From Mesostigma viride (Eukaryota; Streptophyta; Mesostigmatophyceae; Mesostigmatales; Mesostigmataceae): a stretch of 31,748 nt of DNA. Shown one piece after another: positions 8,980 through 17,656 of the stretch. Position 1 is the stretch's first letter; the number at the start of each line of letters is the position of its first letter. The DNA lies in NCBI GenBank assembly GCA_009746045.1, contig RPFO01001153.1, forward strand, positions 1 through 31,748. The letters are read 5' to 3'. The notes below the pieces were generated by a model. The model saw nothing but the letters and a program-made list of their open reading frames with translations. It was not told the DNA's origin and searched no databases. The position numbers and the translations under genes are program-made.

Positions 8980-11175
8980 TTATTTTTTCGAACGCGCAAT
9001 CCTCCTCATTTGGTCGATGAAATCGAAAACTCTTTTAAGTTCATCGCCCGTCACATATGTTGTCCCATTACTCGATATTTCTGCTATTTTGTGCCGTAAC
9101 TCATCCTTGCTCGACGTATATTTTTTATTGTCGTAACTTGGCAATTGGTTCAAAAGCCCATTCACGTGTTCGACGAAATTCTGTCTGTTTGCACTCAGCC
9201 TCGCGTCGTATCTGGACAGCACGTCCAACACTCCTTTTTTCGCATCCTCAACAGACAACCTCGGCAACGGATCGTGACCCGTCGCGGCCGCCTCCGCCTT
9301 GGCAGAGTCCCGCGCCATGTCCTTCACTTTGTTCACCGCATTGATCAGGTTGTCCAAATCAACGCTCGAATCCTCCTCTTCGGACATCTGGATGAGTTTA
9401 AGAGCGAATTCCTCGATCTTGTCGACATCCTTTGTCTGGTCCAACGCGAACGGTTGCGTTTTCAACGCGTCCAACGCGGCCTGGGCGATGTGTTTCGAAT
9501 CGAGATGGTCAAAGACGTCACGAGTTTCGGGCACGTCTTTCAACGCGTCGATCGTACTTTGTCCGTAATGGAAAGCCGGCACATTCGAGCCGGGATTCAT
9601 CATAGCATCCCACGCGCGCTGCACCAGCGCGCTCGCACCGTGCGACAGGAATTCGGCTCCCGACATCATCATATTAACGGGAGCCATCGCAGCACGACCG
9701 GCGCCCACGAGTCCGCGTCTCGCCAGTCTCCCTGCCGCTCGCAGATACCTGTCCATATTTTCCCCTATCTCCAAGTATCCCATTTCGTCGTTGAGCATTT
9801 TCACGGCGAGGTCGTATACCACGTCCAACATTTTGCCCGAATCCGCGCCCGCTCTGATCTCTTCCTCATAACGTTCGCCAAGACCCATCTCATCGATCAC
9901 GGCGCGCTTTTCCTCTGCGGACAAAGGTTCAACATCGGACGTGGGTTCTTCTACGTTGGAATACATACGTTTTGCGAAACGAGACGCGTGGTCGACAAAT
10001 CTCTCGCTTAACCTTTTTGACACCTTCGTTGCGTCCACGACCTTGCTCGCGAGGAGTTTGCCCAACGCCTTCACTTGTAACGACACGGCCTCCAGACCGT
10101 CTGGAAAAAAGAACGCGTCTTCGGCCCGTTCGTAATAATCGTTGATCAATGCGTCAACGTCCACGCCCTCCTCGAACATTGCCCGTTTCTTCATAAGTTC
10201 GTTGTACAGCTCCCTGTTCATTACCTCGATTTCTCGCACTTTGGATTCTCTTGTCGCCTCGTCCATAGGCGCGGCGACACTCGCGGATGGTTCACTCGAC
10301 GCGAACAAATTAAACGCTACCTCCTTGACCTTGTCTAACAAACTCCCGGAAAGCTTCCCGGTTCCTTTCCACGCCCACCCCGCGGCACTCTTCAAGCCTT
10401 TCCCAATCGACTTTATTTCCTTGATCATATCGACCATTTCTTCTGCCATTGCCTCCCTGCTATCGGGATGATCTTCCACGAACTTCGCGTACTTGTATGC
10501 CTCATCTAGGACGCTATCGTAATCACTCGTGCCCTTCGCACCGGTCACCTTTTCCATAAGATACGGCTTGATATTTCCCACCTCCTTGTTGATAAACGCG
10601 AGTTTCTCCTCCTCTGTAGGTTCCGTTGCCGGATCTGGACCCGACACCGCCGGGGCGGGTACAGAGGCTTTGGGCGCGTCGTCGCTCCTCTCGTTGCCGC
10701 CCGAGTCGCCCGCCCCGTGCACCGGACGGAACCCCGGGTAGATCGGCGCCATCACGCGCTCAAAGTCCGACGGAAGCATCATCGGAGGCAACTTCGTACC
10801 GTAGTCCAAATCCAGGCGAGACGGCATACGAACCAGCTCCCCGTCGTCCGTCGTCACCCCCGGCCACCCGCCCCCCTCGCTCGCGTACACCGAGTTCAAC
10901 GACGGCGGAACCGAAAGACCCTTGCGTCTCTCCACCTCCTCGACCGCGCGCATGATCCGCGCAAGCACGTCGCGGTCCACCATAACCACCCCGAAGTCCT
11001 CTGCCTGCCGCGCCGTGATGTCGCCGTACGGGACGGGCGGCGGTACGGCCTCGGCGGTCGGCTCGACGGGGGCGGCGTACCCCTCGTTCGCGTACTTGGC
11101 GAAGTGCTCGTCGAAAATGTGCGGAGAAAAACCGTCGCCTCCTTGCACGTGCTGCAGGTACCGCGCGAGGCTCAT
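8980..11175 (-). CDS. Large hypothetical protein, 731 aa, uninterrupted
   Basis: The longest uninterrupted gene in the window, from ATG at 11175 to 8980. The N-terminal 180 residues are Pro/Gly-rich and look partly disordered. Residues 185-700 are mostly long charged helices with Ala-rich and amphipathic stretches, including Ala-rich segments around residues 475-520. No catalytic motif or signal peptide is visible. It lies next to and upstream of the 726-residue gene on the same strand, and both share a helical, lysine/glutamate-rich style. They may form a pair of virion or scaffold proteins, which is inference. The start is supported by the AT-rich divergent leader just upstream. Confidence 0.7.
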   Translation of the reverse strand: MSLARYLQHVQGGDGFSPHIFDEHFAKYANEGYAAPVEPTAEAVPPPVPYGDITARQAEDFGVVMVDRDVLARIMRAVEEVERRKGLSVPPSLNSVYASEGGGWPGVTTDDGELVRMPSRLDLDYGTKLPPMMLPSDFERVMAPIYPGFRPVHGAGDSGGNERSDDAPKASVPAPAVSGPDPATEPTEEEKLAFINKEVGNIKPYLMEKVTGAKGTSDYDSVLDEAYKYAKFVEDHPDSREAMAEEMVDMIKEIKSIGKGLKSAAGWAWKGTGKLSGSLLDKVKEVAFNLFASSEPSASVAAPMDEATRESKVREIEVMNRELYNELMKKRAMFEEGVDVDALINDYYERAEDAFFFPDGLEAVSLQVKALGKLLASKVVDATKVSKRLSERFVDHASRFAKRMYSNVEEPTSDVEPLSAEEKRAVIDEMGLGERYEEEIRAGADSGKMLDVVYDLAVKMLNDEMGYLEIGENMDRYLRAAGRLARRGLVGAGRAAMAPVNMMMSGAEFLSHGASALVQRAWDAMMNPGSNVPAFHYGQSTIDALKDVPETRDVFDHLDSKHIAQAALDALKTQPFALDQTKDVDKIEEFALKLIQMSEEEDSSVDLDNLINAVNKVKDMARDSAKAEAAATGHDPLPRLSVEDAKKGVLDVLSRYDARLSANRQNFVEHVNGLLNQLPSYDNKKYTSSKDELRHKIAEISSNGTTYVTGDELKRVFDFIDQMRRIARSKK

Positions 11176-11199
11176 TTATCATTCTCCCGACATAAAAAA
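11176..11199. promoter_or_regulatory. Divergent AT-rich leader between two genes
   Basis: Only 24 bases separate the minus-strand ATG at 11175 from the plus-strand ATG at 11200. The stretch includes TTTATCATT on one side and CATAAAAAAA on the other. A bidirectional promoter this short is plausible in a compact viral genome. It is not tested. Confidence 0.45.
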
Positions 11200-11650
11200 A
11201 TGGACTTCCTGTTCGTACCCGCCGGAGACCACCCCGTCACCCACGGACGCGTGTCCAAATGGGACCGCGACCGCGTGTTCCGCTCTCTGCTCCAATGCGA
11301 CGACCCCGTCGCCCTCCGCCACGGAGATTGCTGCGACGCGCGCGTCCTCGCCAATCCTCGCGCCAGGGAGGACGGACTCCCCTTGAACCTCTCCGCGACG
11401 CGCGCGTTCCAGACCCCCGTGCACGGCGACGTCGTCGCGCCCGGGCTCACGATGAGCGATTGGACGGACCACCTCGCCGCCCCAATCGGTGATCGCACGC
11501 CGGATCCCCGAAATCGAGTCGGTCGTGGCCGCGCGCACGGACGCGCGCGTCTACGACCGATACGAGAACGGCGACCCTCGATCGATCAGGCGAGGGTCAT
11601 TGACCAAGGACGAGTGCGTTTACTTGTTCCACTGGGCACGGGCCTTCTGA
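11200..11650 (+). CDS. Hypothetical protein, about 149 aa, with a frame change
   Basis: ATG at 11200. The first 95 codons read well (short hydrophobic N-terminus MDFLFVPAG, then Asp/Arg-rich). The next part, from about 11483 to TGA at 11648-11650, reads well in a different frame and ends with the aromatic sequence CVYLFHWARAF. The join is at the C4 run at 11480-11483, where one base fewer or two more restores about 149-150 codons. Its end overlaps the small minus-strand gene at 11620-11784. I do not recognise the family. Both halves could also be separate short genes, but the first has no good stop near the junction. Confidence 0.55.
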
Positions 11651-11784
11651 ATGGCCTGCTTGTAGGTGCCGCCGCGCCCCTGGTCCCACGTCTTCATGAC
11701 GAGCTGGACCCACGGGTTCCTGGCGGCCGAACCGGGCCGGCGACGGATGCAGCCGTTGGGACGCCTCGGACGTCTCGCGACCAT
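11620..11784 (-). CDS. Short basic protein, 54 aa, with NPWxxxV motif
   Basis: A small frame from ATG at 11784 to TAA at 11620. The N-terminus is very basic and Arg/Pro-rich. The C-terminal half reads NPWVQLVMKTWDQ, then YKQAIQKARAQW. I recognise the pattern N-P-W-x-x-x-V followed by a helix and an 'AhxxA' stretch from small proteins in several large DNA viruses, where such proteins may be virion- or chromatin-associated. It converges with and overlaps the end of the gene at 11200. The minus-strand gene would be overlooked by length filters. Confidence 0.6.
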   Translation of the reverse strand: MVARRPRRPNGCIRRRPGSAARNPWVQLVMKTWDQGRGGTYKQAIQKARAQWNK

Positions 11785-11848
11785 CGTATCTTTCTATCAA
11801 TCCGTTGCGATATTTTTTTGGACGCGTACAGCATTACGACGTGGCGTC
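11785..11848. promoter_or_regulatory. AT-rich intergenic leader
   Basis: 64 bases between the short minus-strand gene and the GNAT-like plus-strand gene. It contains ATCTTTCTATCAAT and a T7 run after GATA. It is the only low-GC stretch nearby and precedes both starts, so it is a likely divergent promoter region. Confidence 0.4.
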
Positions 11849-12994
11849 ATGACCAAGGACAACATGTACGCGCCGGGGCTCGCGGACGAGCTCGCGCTGA
11901 TCCCCACGAAACGCGTGCGTGTCGATTACAGGATCCGAGAGGAGCCCCATACGAAGGAGTTCCCCCTCGAGGTCCACTACAAATTCCTGCGCAAGACATT
12001 GTACTTGTGGATCCCGATCCCGAGCGGGTACTCCTCCGGCCTGACGAAAAAGTTGAGGGAGGAGCGGCCGCCGTACAACGACCTCGCGTACGTGCAGATC
12101 GACAGCCGGAAACGGGACAAGGCGCACACGCCGCCCGGGAAGGAGAACGAGGCCGAGCGACTGCGGAACAACTACCTGTACCTCGAATGGTTCTACGTCC
12201 GTCCGCAGCAGTTTCGCGGGGACAGTACCAGCACGGAGAGGGCCTCGCTGGCGGGGCTCGGCAAGAAGCTCTTGTGCGCGGCGATCTTCCTCATGGTCGA
12301 AAAGGGGTTCGTGACGGACCCGGCCACCGCGGTCATCGGACTGGAGGCCGGCGGGGGACACTGCGAGATGTCGAAGGACTCCAAAAAGCGCAAGGCGCTC
12401 ACCATGTCCGACGAGGACTTGCGCAAGTACCTCTTGCAGCACAAGGCCACGAACCGATACGTCGAGGTCACGACGAAGAAGATGAAGACGGAGGAGGACA
12501 AGGCGAAGTTTCGACGCACGACGGTGTGCGAGATCGAGGACAACCGCGAGCTCGCGGGGTACTACCGCCACCAGTACGGCTTCGAGATCTTCGACGATAG
12601 CAACGGCCTCGGGTTCCTGATGGAGGCGCCCTTGATGACCGTCATCGGCAACTGTGGCGACACGTACAGGAGACCGGACGCGTTGCCCGACTTGACGGCG
12701 GCGCACTCGTTGCCGGCCACGAGGACGACGCGGTCCGCGTCGAGTGCGCCCACGGCCGCTCGGACGCCGGCGCCGGTGCCGATGCCGACGCAGGCCGCGA
12801 GGGCGTTGACTCGTCGCATCCGCGCATCTCCTCCTCCTCTCCCGCCCCCGCCCCCGCCCCCTCCGCCTCCGCCGGTCCCTGCAAGGAGACCCGCGAGGAA
12901 ACGGAAACAGCCGCCGGCGCGGAGGGTGACGCGGTCGCAGACGCGGCCGCGGACGAAGGCGCAGACGCGGTGGCGCCTGACAGCGAGGACTTGA
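11849..12994 (+). CDS. GNAT-like acetyltransferase with Pro/Arg-rich tail, 381 aa
   Basis: ATG at 11849. Residues 120-260 resemble a GNAT fold: SLAGLGKKLLCAAIFLMVEKGF could be the acetyl-CoA-binding helix region, followed by VIGLEAGGG, and LAGYYRHQYGFEIF near the end, which matches the 'x-YxxxGF' element late in GNAT domains. The pyrophosphate-binding Q/R-x-x-G-x-G/A loop is only partly clear. An N-terminal domain of about 110 residues is unassigned. After residue 285 comes a low-complexity tail with a run of about 11 prolines and Arg/Lys repeats. An alternative frame there is acidic, so the tail may be frame-shifted. Likely role: acetylation of a protein or small molecule. Confidence 0.55.
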   Translation: MTKDNMYAPGLADELALIPTKRVRVDYRIREEPHTKEFPLEVHYKFLRKTLYLWIPIPSGYSSGLTKKLREERPPYNDLAYVQIDSRKRDKAHTPPGKENEAERLRNNYLYLEWFYVRPQQFRGDSTSTERASLAGLGKKLLCAAIFLMVEKGFVTDPATAVIGLEAGGGHCEMSKDSKKRKALTMSDEDLRKYLLQHKATNRYVEVTTKKMKTEEDKAKFRRTTVCEIEDNRELAGYYRHQYGFEIFDDSNGLGFLMEAPLMTVIGNCGDTYRRPDALPDLTAAHSLPATRTTRSASSAPTAARTPAPVPMPTQAARALTRRIRASPPPLPPPPPPPPPPPVPARRPARKRKQPPARRVTRSQTRPRTKAQTRWRLTART

Positions 12995-13028
12995 CGCAAT
13001 ATTTTTGTGCATATAATTATACGCGTCC
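12995..13028 (+). promoter_or_regulatory. AT-rich promoter-like leader
   Basis: CAATATTTTTGTG and CATATAATTATACG lie directly before the ATG at 13029. This is the clearest TATA-like leader in the window and sits in an otherwise very GC-rich stretch. Confidence 0.5.
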
Positions 13029-14309
13029 ATGGGCTCGAAAGGACATAAGAAGACCCCAACGTCGAAAACGCTGAATGCGCTCAAATCCGCGGCCGCGGAC
13101 GATTCCGCCATAATATGTTTTGACGGGGCGCTCAAAGGTACGAATCGGAGAGACGCGATTCGACTTTATCAGATCCTCTTCCCGGGCATCTCCTTGAAGG
13201 AAGTCCGCGCGATCCGACCGCACGATCTGTGTTATAAACTGAACGTGGCCGTCGTCGACCGCCTGAGTCACGACGCGTGCGTACAGACACTCGCCTCAGA
13301 TGGAGGCGTAACGCGCGACCAACTCGCGTCTGTCGCTGCCGTGTTGTTCGGACGGACACGTGACGAGTTCGCGAAAGAAACCAAGTCTGAGCTGTGCTCG
13401 ATCGTGTCCAAACGTCTCAATGCAGGCCAGCGATTCTCTTTTCTGCGTCGTCTGATCCCCGCTCGTGTCATGACCATGATTCGCCAATTGGCGAAGACGG
13501 TGTTCGCGGCAGTCGGAGACATATCCGTGTTAGTGTCTACGATCCCGTTTATAGATCAGTTGATGGATACGGTCCCGAAACCGGTCCGTCTGATGATCCA
13601 CGCACTCGCGGGGGCGCGCTCCGCCGGGACAAGTAATACTAAGATGAAAGGATACGTGTACCTCAACATGATCCCGGCGTTGATAAACATTGCGGGGTAT
13701 CCCGTACCGCCTTGGATCACTCTCGCATTGCCCTTGCTGCACCCCGAGCGCTCCATCGATGACACCCTAAAAATGATGGCGGCGTCGGGCGGGGTCTTGG
13801 GCGTGCGCGAGGCGCGACGCGGCTTGCGGAGGTCCAAGTACGCACGAGACGCGGGGGTGGACGCCGAAGTCGAAAAGTTCCGGAAAGCGGAAATCGCGAG
13901 GGAGTCGCAAAAGATCCTCGAAGACCCGAAAGAACAGACCGGCCTGAGGACGAAAAGGAGGGATATTCGGGAGGACGAGGAAAACAAGAGGAAGAAGATG
14001 TCGCTCCTTTCTAAACTCCTCGCAGGGTCGCCAAACGGCACGGTGTACGAGCGCTTGTCGGACGAAATGATCAAAATGGCGGAACAGCGAGGGGGCGTGA
14101 AAAATAGAACGAAATCGCTTAAAAAGGAGTTGATGAAACCGATCGACAGGCGTGTTATGGAGGACAGCTTTGATGAATTGGGGTATGCGGAAGAGATCGG
14201 CAACCTGTCGGGGGACATCATCGCGCGCGTCCCCGTATTAGGGGACGTGCTCGGATTGGTCAAAGGTATCAAAGCCGTTCGTCAATGGTTGCCTGGTTAT
14301 TCAGCTTAA
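13029..14309 (+). CDS. Hypothetical protein, 426 aa, with two LC-type motifs
   Basis: A complete frame from ATG at 13029 to TAA. Residues 41-78 (AIRLYQILFPGISLKEV, then HDLCYKL) and 97-130 (AVLFGRTRDEF, then ELCSIVSKRL) are two copies of a helix-Pro/Gly-helix-LC motif also present at residues 43-80 of the 726-residue protein. Residues 145-245 hold hydrophobic stretches, including VYLNMIPALINIAGYPVPPW, that could be membrane-associated. The C-terminal 170 residues are highly charged and helical. The LC motif is a recurring feature of large-virus proteins, but I cannot name its function. A structural or membrane-scaffold role is an inference. Confidence 0.7.
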   Translation: MGSKGHKKTPTSKTLNALKSAAADDSAIICFDGALKGTNRRDAIRLYQILFPGISLKEVRAIRPHDLCYKLNVAVVDRLSHDACVQTLASDGGVTRDQLASVAAVLFGRTRDEFAKETKSELCSIVSKRLNAGQRFSFLRRLIPARVMTMIRQLAKTVFAAVGDISVLVSTIPFIDQLMDTVPKPVRLMIHALAGARSAGTSNTKMKGYVYLNMIPALINIAGYPVPPWITLALPLLHPERSIDDTLKMMAASGGVLGVREARRGLRRSKYARDAGVDAEVEKFRKAEIARESQKILEDPKEQTGLRTKRRDIREDEENKRKKMSLLSKLLAGSPNGTVYERLSDEMIKMAEQRGGVKNRTKSLKKELMKPIDRRVMEDSFDELGYAEEIGNLSGDIIARVPVLGDVLGLVKGIKAVRQWLPGYSA

Positions 14310-14345
14310 CGACTTTATTCCTGTAATACGAATCGATACAAATTT

Positions 14346-15116
14346 TCACCGAGGCGGGATCGCGACGGTGGGCGCCTTGGCCTTGCCCTTGCTAAGAAAC
14401 TTGTCTAAACTGTGTTTCGGGTTCGCGGACGGCCGCGGACGTTTCAACGTCAACTTGGCCTGTTCCGCGTCCCGCCGCTTCTTCGACTCCGCCGGGTCGC
14501 GGATCGTGGGCTCGCGCACGACCGCGTCCCTCTTCGTCCTCCGCGCCTTCTCGTTGATCTCGTACACGCAATGCACCTGTTGTATCACGTCCATCGTGAA
14601 CGGAGGGTCCAACACGCGATGCAGCTCGAACGGGTCCGCCCCTCGGAACTCCTCGATCGTCATGTCCCCGCCGAACATCTTCAGGCACGTCCGCGGCGGA
14701 GCGGGACGCACTCCCGGGAAAGCGCGCCGCTCGCGGCTCGGGTTCGACCGCCACAATTTCAGCATCATGTCGAACAGCCACATGTTCCGTAGTTCCCTCT
14801 GCGCCCCCGACGTGTCCATGTTATAGCTCTTGGCGCACGCGAATCCGCAGAACACGCCCTTCACCAAAAAACCCTTGCCCGGCTTGTACCCCACGGGCAG
14901 CACCGCCGGGACCCCGTCGAACGGGTGGCAGCAGTGCCAGCAGCACACGTCCGTCCGTTCCGGCCACGTGTCGCGGCGACCCTTCTCCAACAAGGCGCGT
15001 AACGGCGCGGCGCGCAACACGCGGTAGGGCGCCCCGTCCGAGATCGCCGGGCCCGTCTCGGCCCCGTCCATCTCGGCCTCGTGCTCCTCGAAGTCGTACT
15101 CGGGGAGGTCGTCCAT
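14346..15116 (-). CDS. VLTF2-like late transcription factor with FCS-type zinc finger, 256 aa
   Basis: ATG at 15116. The acidic N-terminus is followed by a zinc-binding core: CCWHCCHPFDG (Cys58/59, Cys62/63), the VPAVLPVGYKPGKGFLVKG segment, then FCGFACAKSYN (Cys90, Cys94). The order C..C..F.G.P..hP....F.h.G.FC...C is that of the viral late transcription factor 2 / MYM-FCS zinc-finger group of nucleocytoplasmic viruses (poxvirus A1, ASFV B175L). The C-terminus is basic with nuclear-localisation-like clusters. The length is somewhat larger than the short poxvirus member. The inferred role is control of late viral transcription. It lies upstream of two minus-strand genes of unknown function. 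Confidence 0.75.
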   Translation of the reverse strand: MDDLPEYDFEEHEAEMDGAETGPAISDGAPYRVLRAAPLRALLEKGRRDTWPERTDVCCWHCCHPFDGVPAVLPVGYKPGKGFLVKGVFCGFACAKSYNMDTSGAQRELRNMWLFDMMLKLWRSNPSRERRAFPGVRPAPPRTCLKMFGGDMTIEEFRGADPFELHRVLDPPFTMDVIQQVHCVYEINEKARRTKRDAVVREPTIRDPAESKKRRDAEQAKLTLKRPRPSANPKHSLDKFLSKGKAKAPTVAIPPR

Positions 15117-15119
15117 TCC

Positions 15120-16057
15120 TCAGTCCCTCTTCTTCGCGGCCGCGGCGTCGAACGTGTAGTGGGCCGTCCCGCCGGAACCGAGCGACTCCGTCACCGATCT
15201 CGAATCGTACACCACGGTTTTTCCGTCGCCGAAGATGACGCGCAGGAAACAGGGCGGGTCCGACGAATCCCCCCCTCCTTTCTCGACGTCCGCCTCGCCC
15301 TCGACCTCGCCCCCGCCCCCGCCCTCGCCCTCGCCCTCGCTCACGTCCCGGTCCTCCCACGGAGAGGGCGCGGACAGCCGGCCTCGCCTCGGGCGCCGGC
15401 CCAAGGCTCGCAGGGCGCGGCGACTCGACTTCTCGATCTCCGCGTGTCTCCACAGGGCCCAGACGAACTGCGGCAGACCCGCAGACGCGTAGAAGTCGCC
15501 GAGCGGACCCAGACTCCTCGCCACGCACCGTGTGCAGTCCTCGTCCTCCGCGTGCGGACGAGACCGTCCGAACGTCGCCGACAGAACCTTGCGCGAGAGC
15601 CGCGTCCTCGCGTCGACCGGGGGTCGCACCGTCTCCGTCTCCTCTTCATCTTTCCAGGGGGGAACGAAATACGACACGACAGAGGGTACGTCACCAAGAA
15701 CGACTCGGCGCCGCGGCGGAACGACACGGACAGGCTGCCCGGGGGGAGCCCGGCGGTGCGCGTCTCGGCGGAGAGCCGGTTCGACACGCCCCATTCGCAC
15801 GCGAGGTCGTATCCCGTCGCCTCCCCCCACTCATCCCTCGCGGCGGCGGCGGCCCACCAATCGCGGAACCGCTCCGTCACATCGAACCACGCGTCGTGGT
15901 CCGACACGTACGCGCGATGGATCACGACGGCCGACCCCGAGTCCATCGGCGCGCCGATTCGGCGGCCCAGACGGCACGCGACCCGCCACAGCCGCGCGAC
16001 CATTGTCAGCAACGCGAACAGGAGGGACGCCATCACGGACTCCGTGATAGCGATCAT
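15120..16057 (-). CDS. Hypothetical protein, about 312 aa, with a frame lesion
   Basis: ATG at 16057. The N-terminus has a hydrophobic stretch (ESVMASLLFALLTMVARLW) that could be a signal anchor. It is followed by a Trp-rich region (AWFDVTERFRDWWAAAAA). At the G6 run at 15657-15662 the frame changes. The second part, ending at 15120, is acidic-to-basic with a Gly/Glu repeat and a Cys pair (CTRC). One missing base gives about 312 residues. The exact point of the shift is uncertain by about 10 codons. No family is recognised. It ends 4 bases before the ATG of the VLTF2-like gene. Confidence 0.55.
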
Positions 16058-16060
16058 CGT

Positions 16061-16561
16061 TCACGCATTCCGCAGAACATCTTTCAGCGCCGGGGAACGA
16101 AGCGACGACGGGTCCGTGCGGTACGTCGTGCGGACGTACCGCTTCACAGAGTCCTCGACTGCGGGCGCGGCGGACGCAGGCGAGGCGACGGAGGACTTGC
16201 GACTCGGCGCACGGGACGGGGCAGGGGCGGGTTTCGGAGGGGGCAACGGAGGCTCCTCCTCCTCCTCCTCTTCCTCTTGCTCGGGTTCCTCGTCCTCTTC
16301 CTCGGGATCGTCGTCGAACTCGTCTTCCTCCTGGTCCTCGTCCGGCGGGGACTCGTCCTCCTCGTCTTCCTCCTCGAATCGCACGTCCTTGGGGGGCGGC
16401 TCCTTGGACACGCGGTGGGCAGGGGCGAGGGATTTAGACGTGCGGACGGCCTTAGTGGCGGCGGAGGACGACGACGACGGAGTCGACGCCGGTGCGCGCG
16501 GACGCAGCGTGAGGTCCTCGAACCACGAGTCGGATCCGGACTTGGCCGTCTTCAGAGGCAT
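16061..16561 (-). CDS. Acidic low-complexity protein, 166 aa
   Basis: ATG at 16561 is chosen because the frame upstream of it is the antisense-like extension through the KilA-N gene. The protein has a Ser-rich N-terminus, a central strongly acidic Asp/Glu/Pro tract of about 50 residues, a Pro-rich linker and a short basic C-terminal segment (KRYVRTTYRTD). It starts within the last codons of the KilA-N nuclease gene (10-base overlap) and ends 3 bases before the next start, so it may be co-transcribed. A chaperone-like or DNA-mimic role is possible from composition, but nothing shows it. Confidence 0.55.
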   Translation of the reverse strand: MPLKTAKSGSDSWFEDLTLRPRAPASTPSSSSSAATKAVRTSKSLAPAHRVSKEPPPKDVRFEEEDEEDESPPDEDQEEDEFDDDPEEEDEEPEQEEEEEEEEPPLPPPKPAPAPSRAPSRKSSVASPASAAPAVEDSVKRYVRTTYRTDPSSLRSPALKDVLRNA

Positions 16562-17355
16562 GGCGAGTCTTCTACCCCAGACGCGGCACTTATTTTTGGA
16601 CCGGACGAACGCGCCTTCCCGCTCTCGAAGGCGTCGGCTTCCGGTCCATCGTCGTAACGCACTTGGACGGTCTTGTCCAACGTGATTTCGACGCCGTACA
16701 ACTCGCACACCTTCTTCATGGAAAGGAGGCGGGCAGCGTGGAATGCAGGTGACCGCGGCGTCATGAACAAGTGCATGCGTTTCCTGTAGTCCGGGTACTC
16801 GGAGCCGTACGCCAGCAATTGACCCAGGGCTTCCATCCACCCCGAAACCTCCTTGACCTCGACGATCACCTTCGCGTCCTGCGCGAGGATGTCGATGATG
16901 CCCATATCGCAACGGACCTCCCGCTGTCCGCCCAACTCGGCCGCGAGCTCCTCTTGCACGTCCTTTTCCATCAGCCGATTCGTGCACCCTTTTGCAACCC
17001 ACGCCATGAAGATATCGAACAATTGGGGGTGTATCCAAGCGCCGCTCCTTGCCCCCGTGCCTGGAAAGCGGACCACTCCCTTGTAGCGTTGCGGATCGGA
17101 CGATGCAAGTCTTTCCTGGGTTCTTGCTATCAACGTTTGCGTGTCGGCGTTCCGGAACCAGGCTTTGGCCTCGGGTTTCCCTTCGACCACAACATCACAG
17201 ACACTCTGGGCGTGGACGTACCCGTTGTATACACCATCATCGAGCGCGCGTATACGCTTGTTCTTGTCGAACATGGCGTCTGCCCCATCGCGAGGTTTGA
17301 GGTAGACCACCGTTCCTTCCTTGCGATCAAACTCAAAGATATCACAGACTCCCAT
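16552..17355 (-). CDS. KilA-N domain fused to PD-(D/E)XK-like nuclease, 267 aa
   Basis: ATG at 17355, since the longer frame begins with a GTG at 17415. The N-terminal half is a divergent KilA-N domain (about residues 35-125: YNGYVHAQSVCDVVV, AKAWFRNADTQTLI, GAWIHPQLFDIFMAWVAKG). KilA-N domains bind DNA. The C-terminal half reads REVRCDMGIIDIL, then VIVEVKEVSGWMEALGQLLAYG, an arrangement of Asp and E-x-K typical of PD-(D/E)XK nucleases. It is a paralogue of the gene at 20393-21169. The likely role is DNA cleavage guided by the KilA-N domain. Its upstream region carries the shared leader element at 17457-17502. Confidence 0.75.
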   Translation of the reverse strand: MGVCDIFEFDRKEGTVVYLKPRDGADAMFDKNKRIRALDDGVYNGYVHAQSVCDVVVEGKPEAKAWFRNADTQTLIARTQERLASSDPQRYKGVVRFPGTGARSGAWIHPQLFDIFMAWVAKGCTNRLMEKDVQEELAAELGGQREVRCDMGIIDILAQDAKVIVEVKEVSGWMEALGQLLAYGSEYPDYRKRMHLFMTPRSPAFHAARLLSMKKVCELYGVEITLDKTVQVRYDDGPEADAFESGKARSSGPKISAASGVEDSPCL

Positions 17356-17456
17356 GGCGTGAAGCTCGAGGTTAGACTGGTGTGTGGAGTGGGGTTTCTC
17401 TCGCCATCTCTTCACTTATAGCCTCTCTCTCTCGGCCGCCGACAAGTTCTTGCTGG

Positions 17457-17502
17457 CTCGCCGACACGATCACACTTGCCGACACCGACATGAAGGTTCT
17501 GG
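17457..17502 (-). repeat. KilA-N upstream element, copy 1 (partial)
   Basis: About 100 bases upstream of the KilA-N nuclease start. The sequence matches the core of the elements at 20315-20360 and 21251-21280. Read on the minus strand it contains closely spaced TGTCGG units. It is likely a duplicated promoter or operator. Confidence 0.65.
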
Positions 17503-17656
17503 AGCCGCGAGTCCAACGAACCCAATCCACAATCCATCCCGTCCGTTGACCACAGCATGTTCACGCCGGGCCTTGATTGAACATAGCTCTTATCAGCGGC
17601 GAGGCGCCGCGAACGAGTCCGAGGGGAGAGGAGGGGAGGGAGGGGAAGCGATACAT

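Noticed and set aside
10717-12600. 627-aa plus-strand frame
   Set aside because: Its first part is antisense to the 731-aa gene and its last part is an out-of-frame shadow of the GNAT-like gene. Only the segment from 11200 reads as protein.
11834-13135. 433-aa minus-strand frame
   Set aside because: Antisense of the GNAT-like gene, with Arg/Leu/Val-rich composition and no motif.
15081-16685. 534-aa plus-strand frame
   Set aside because: Antisense of the genes at 15120-16561, dominated by Ser/Arg/His repeats from the acidic tract.
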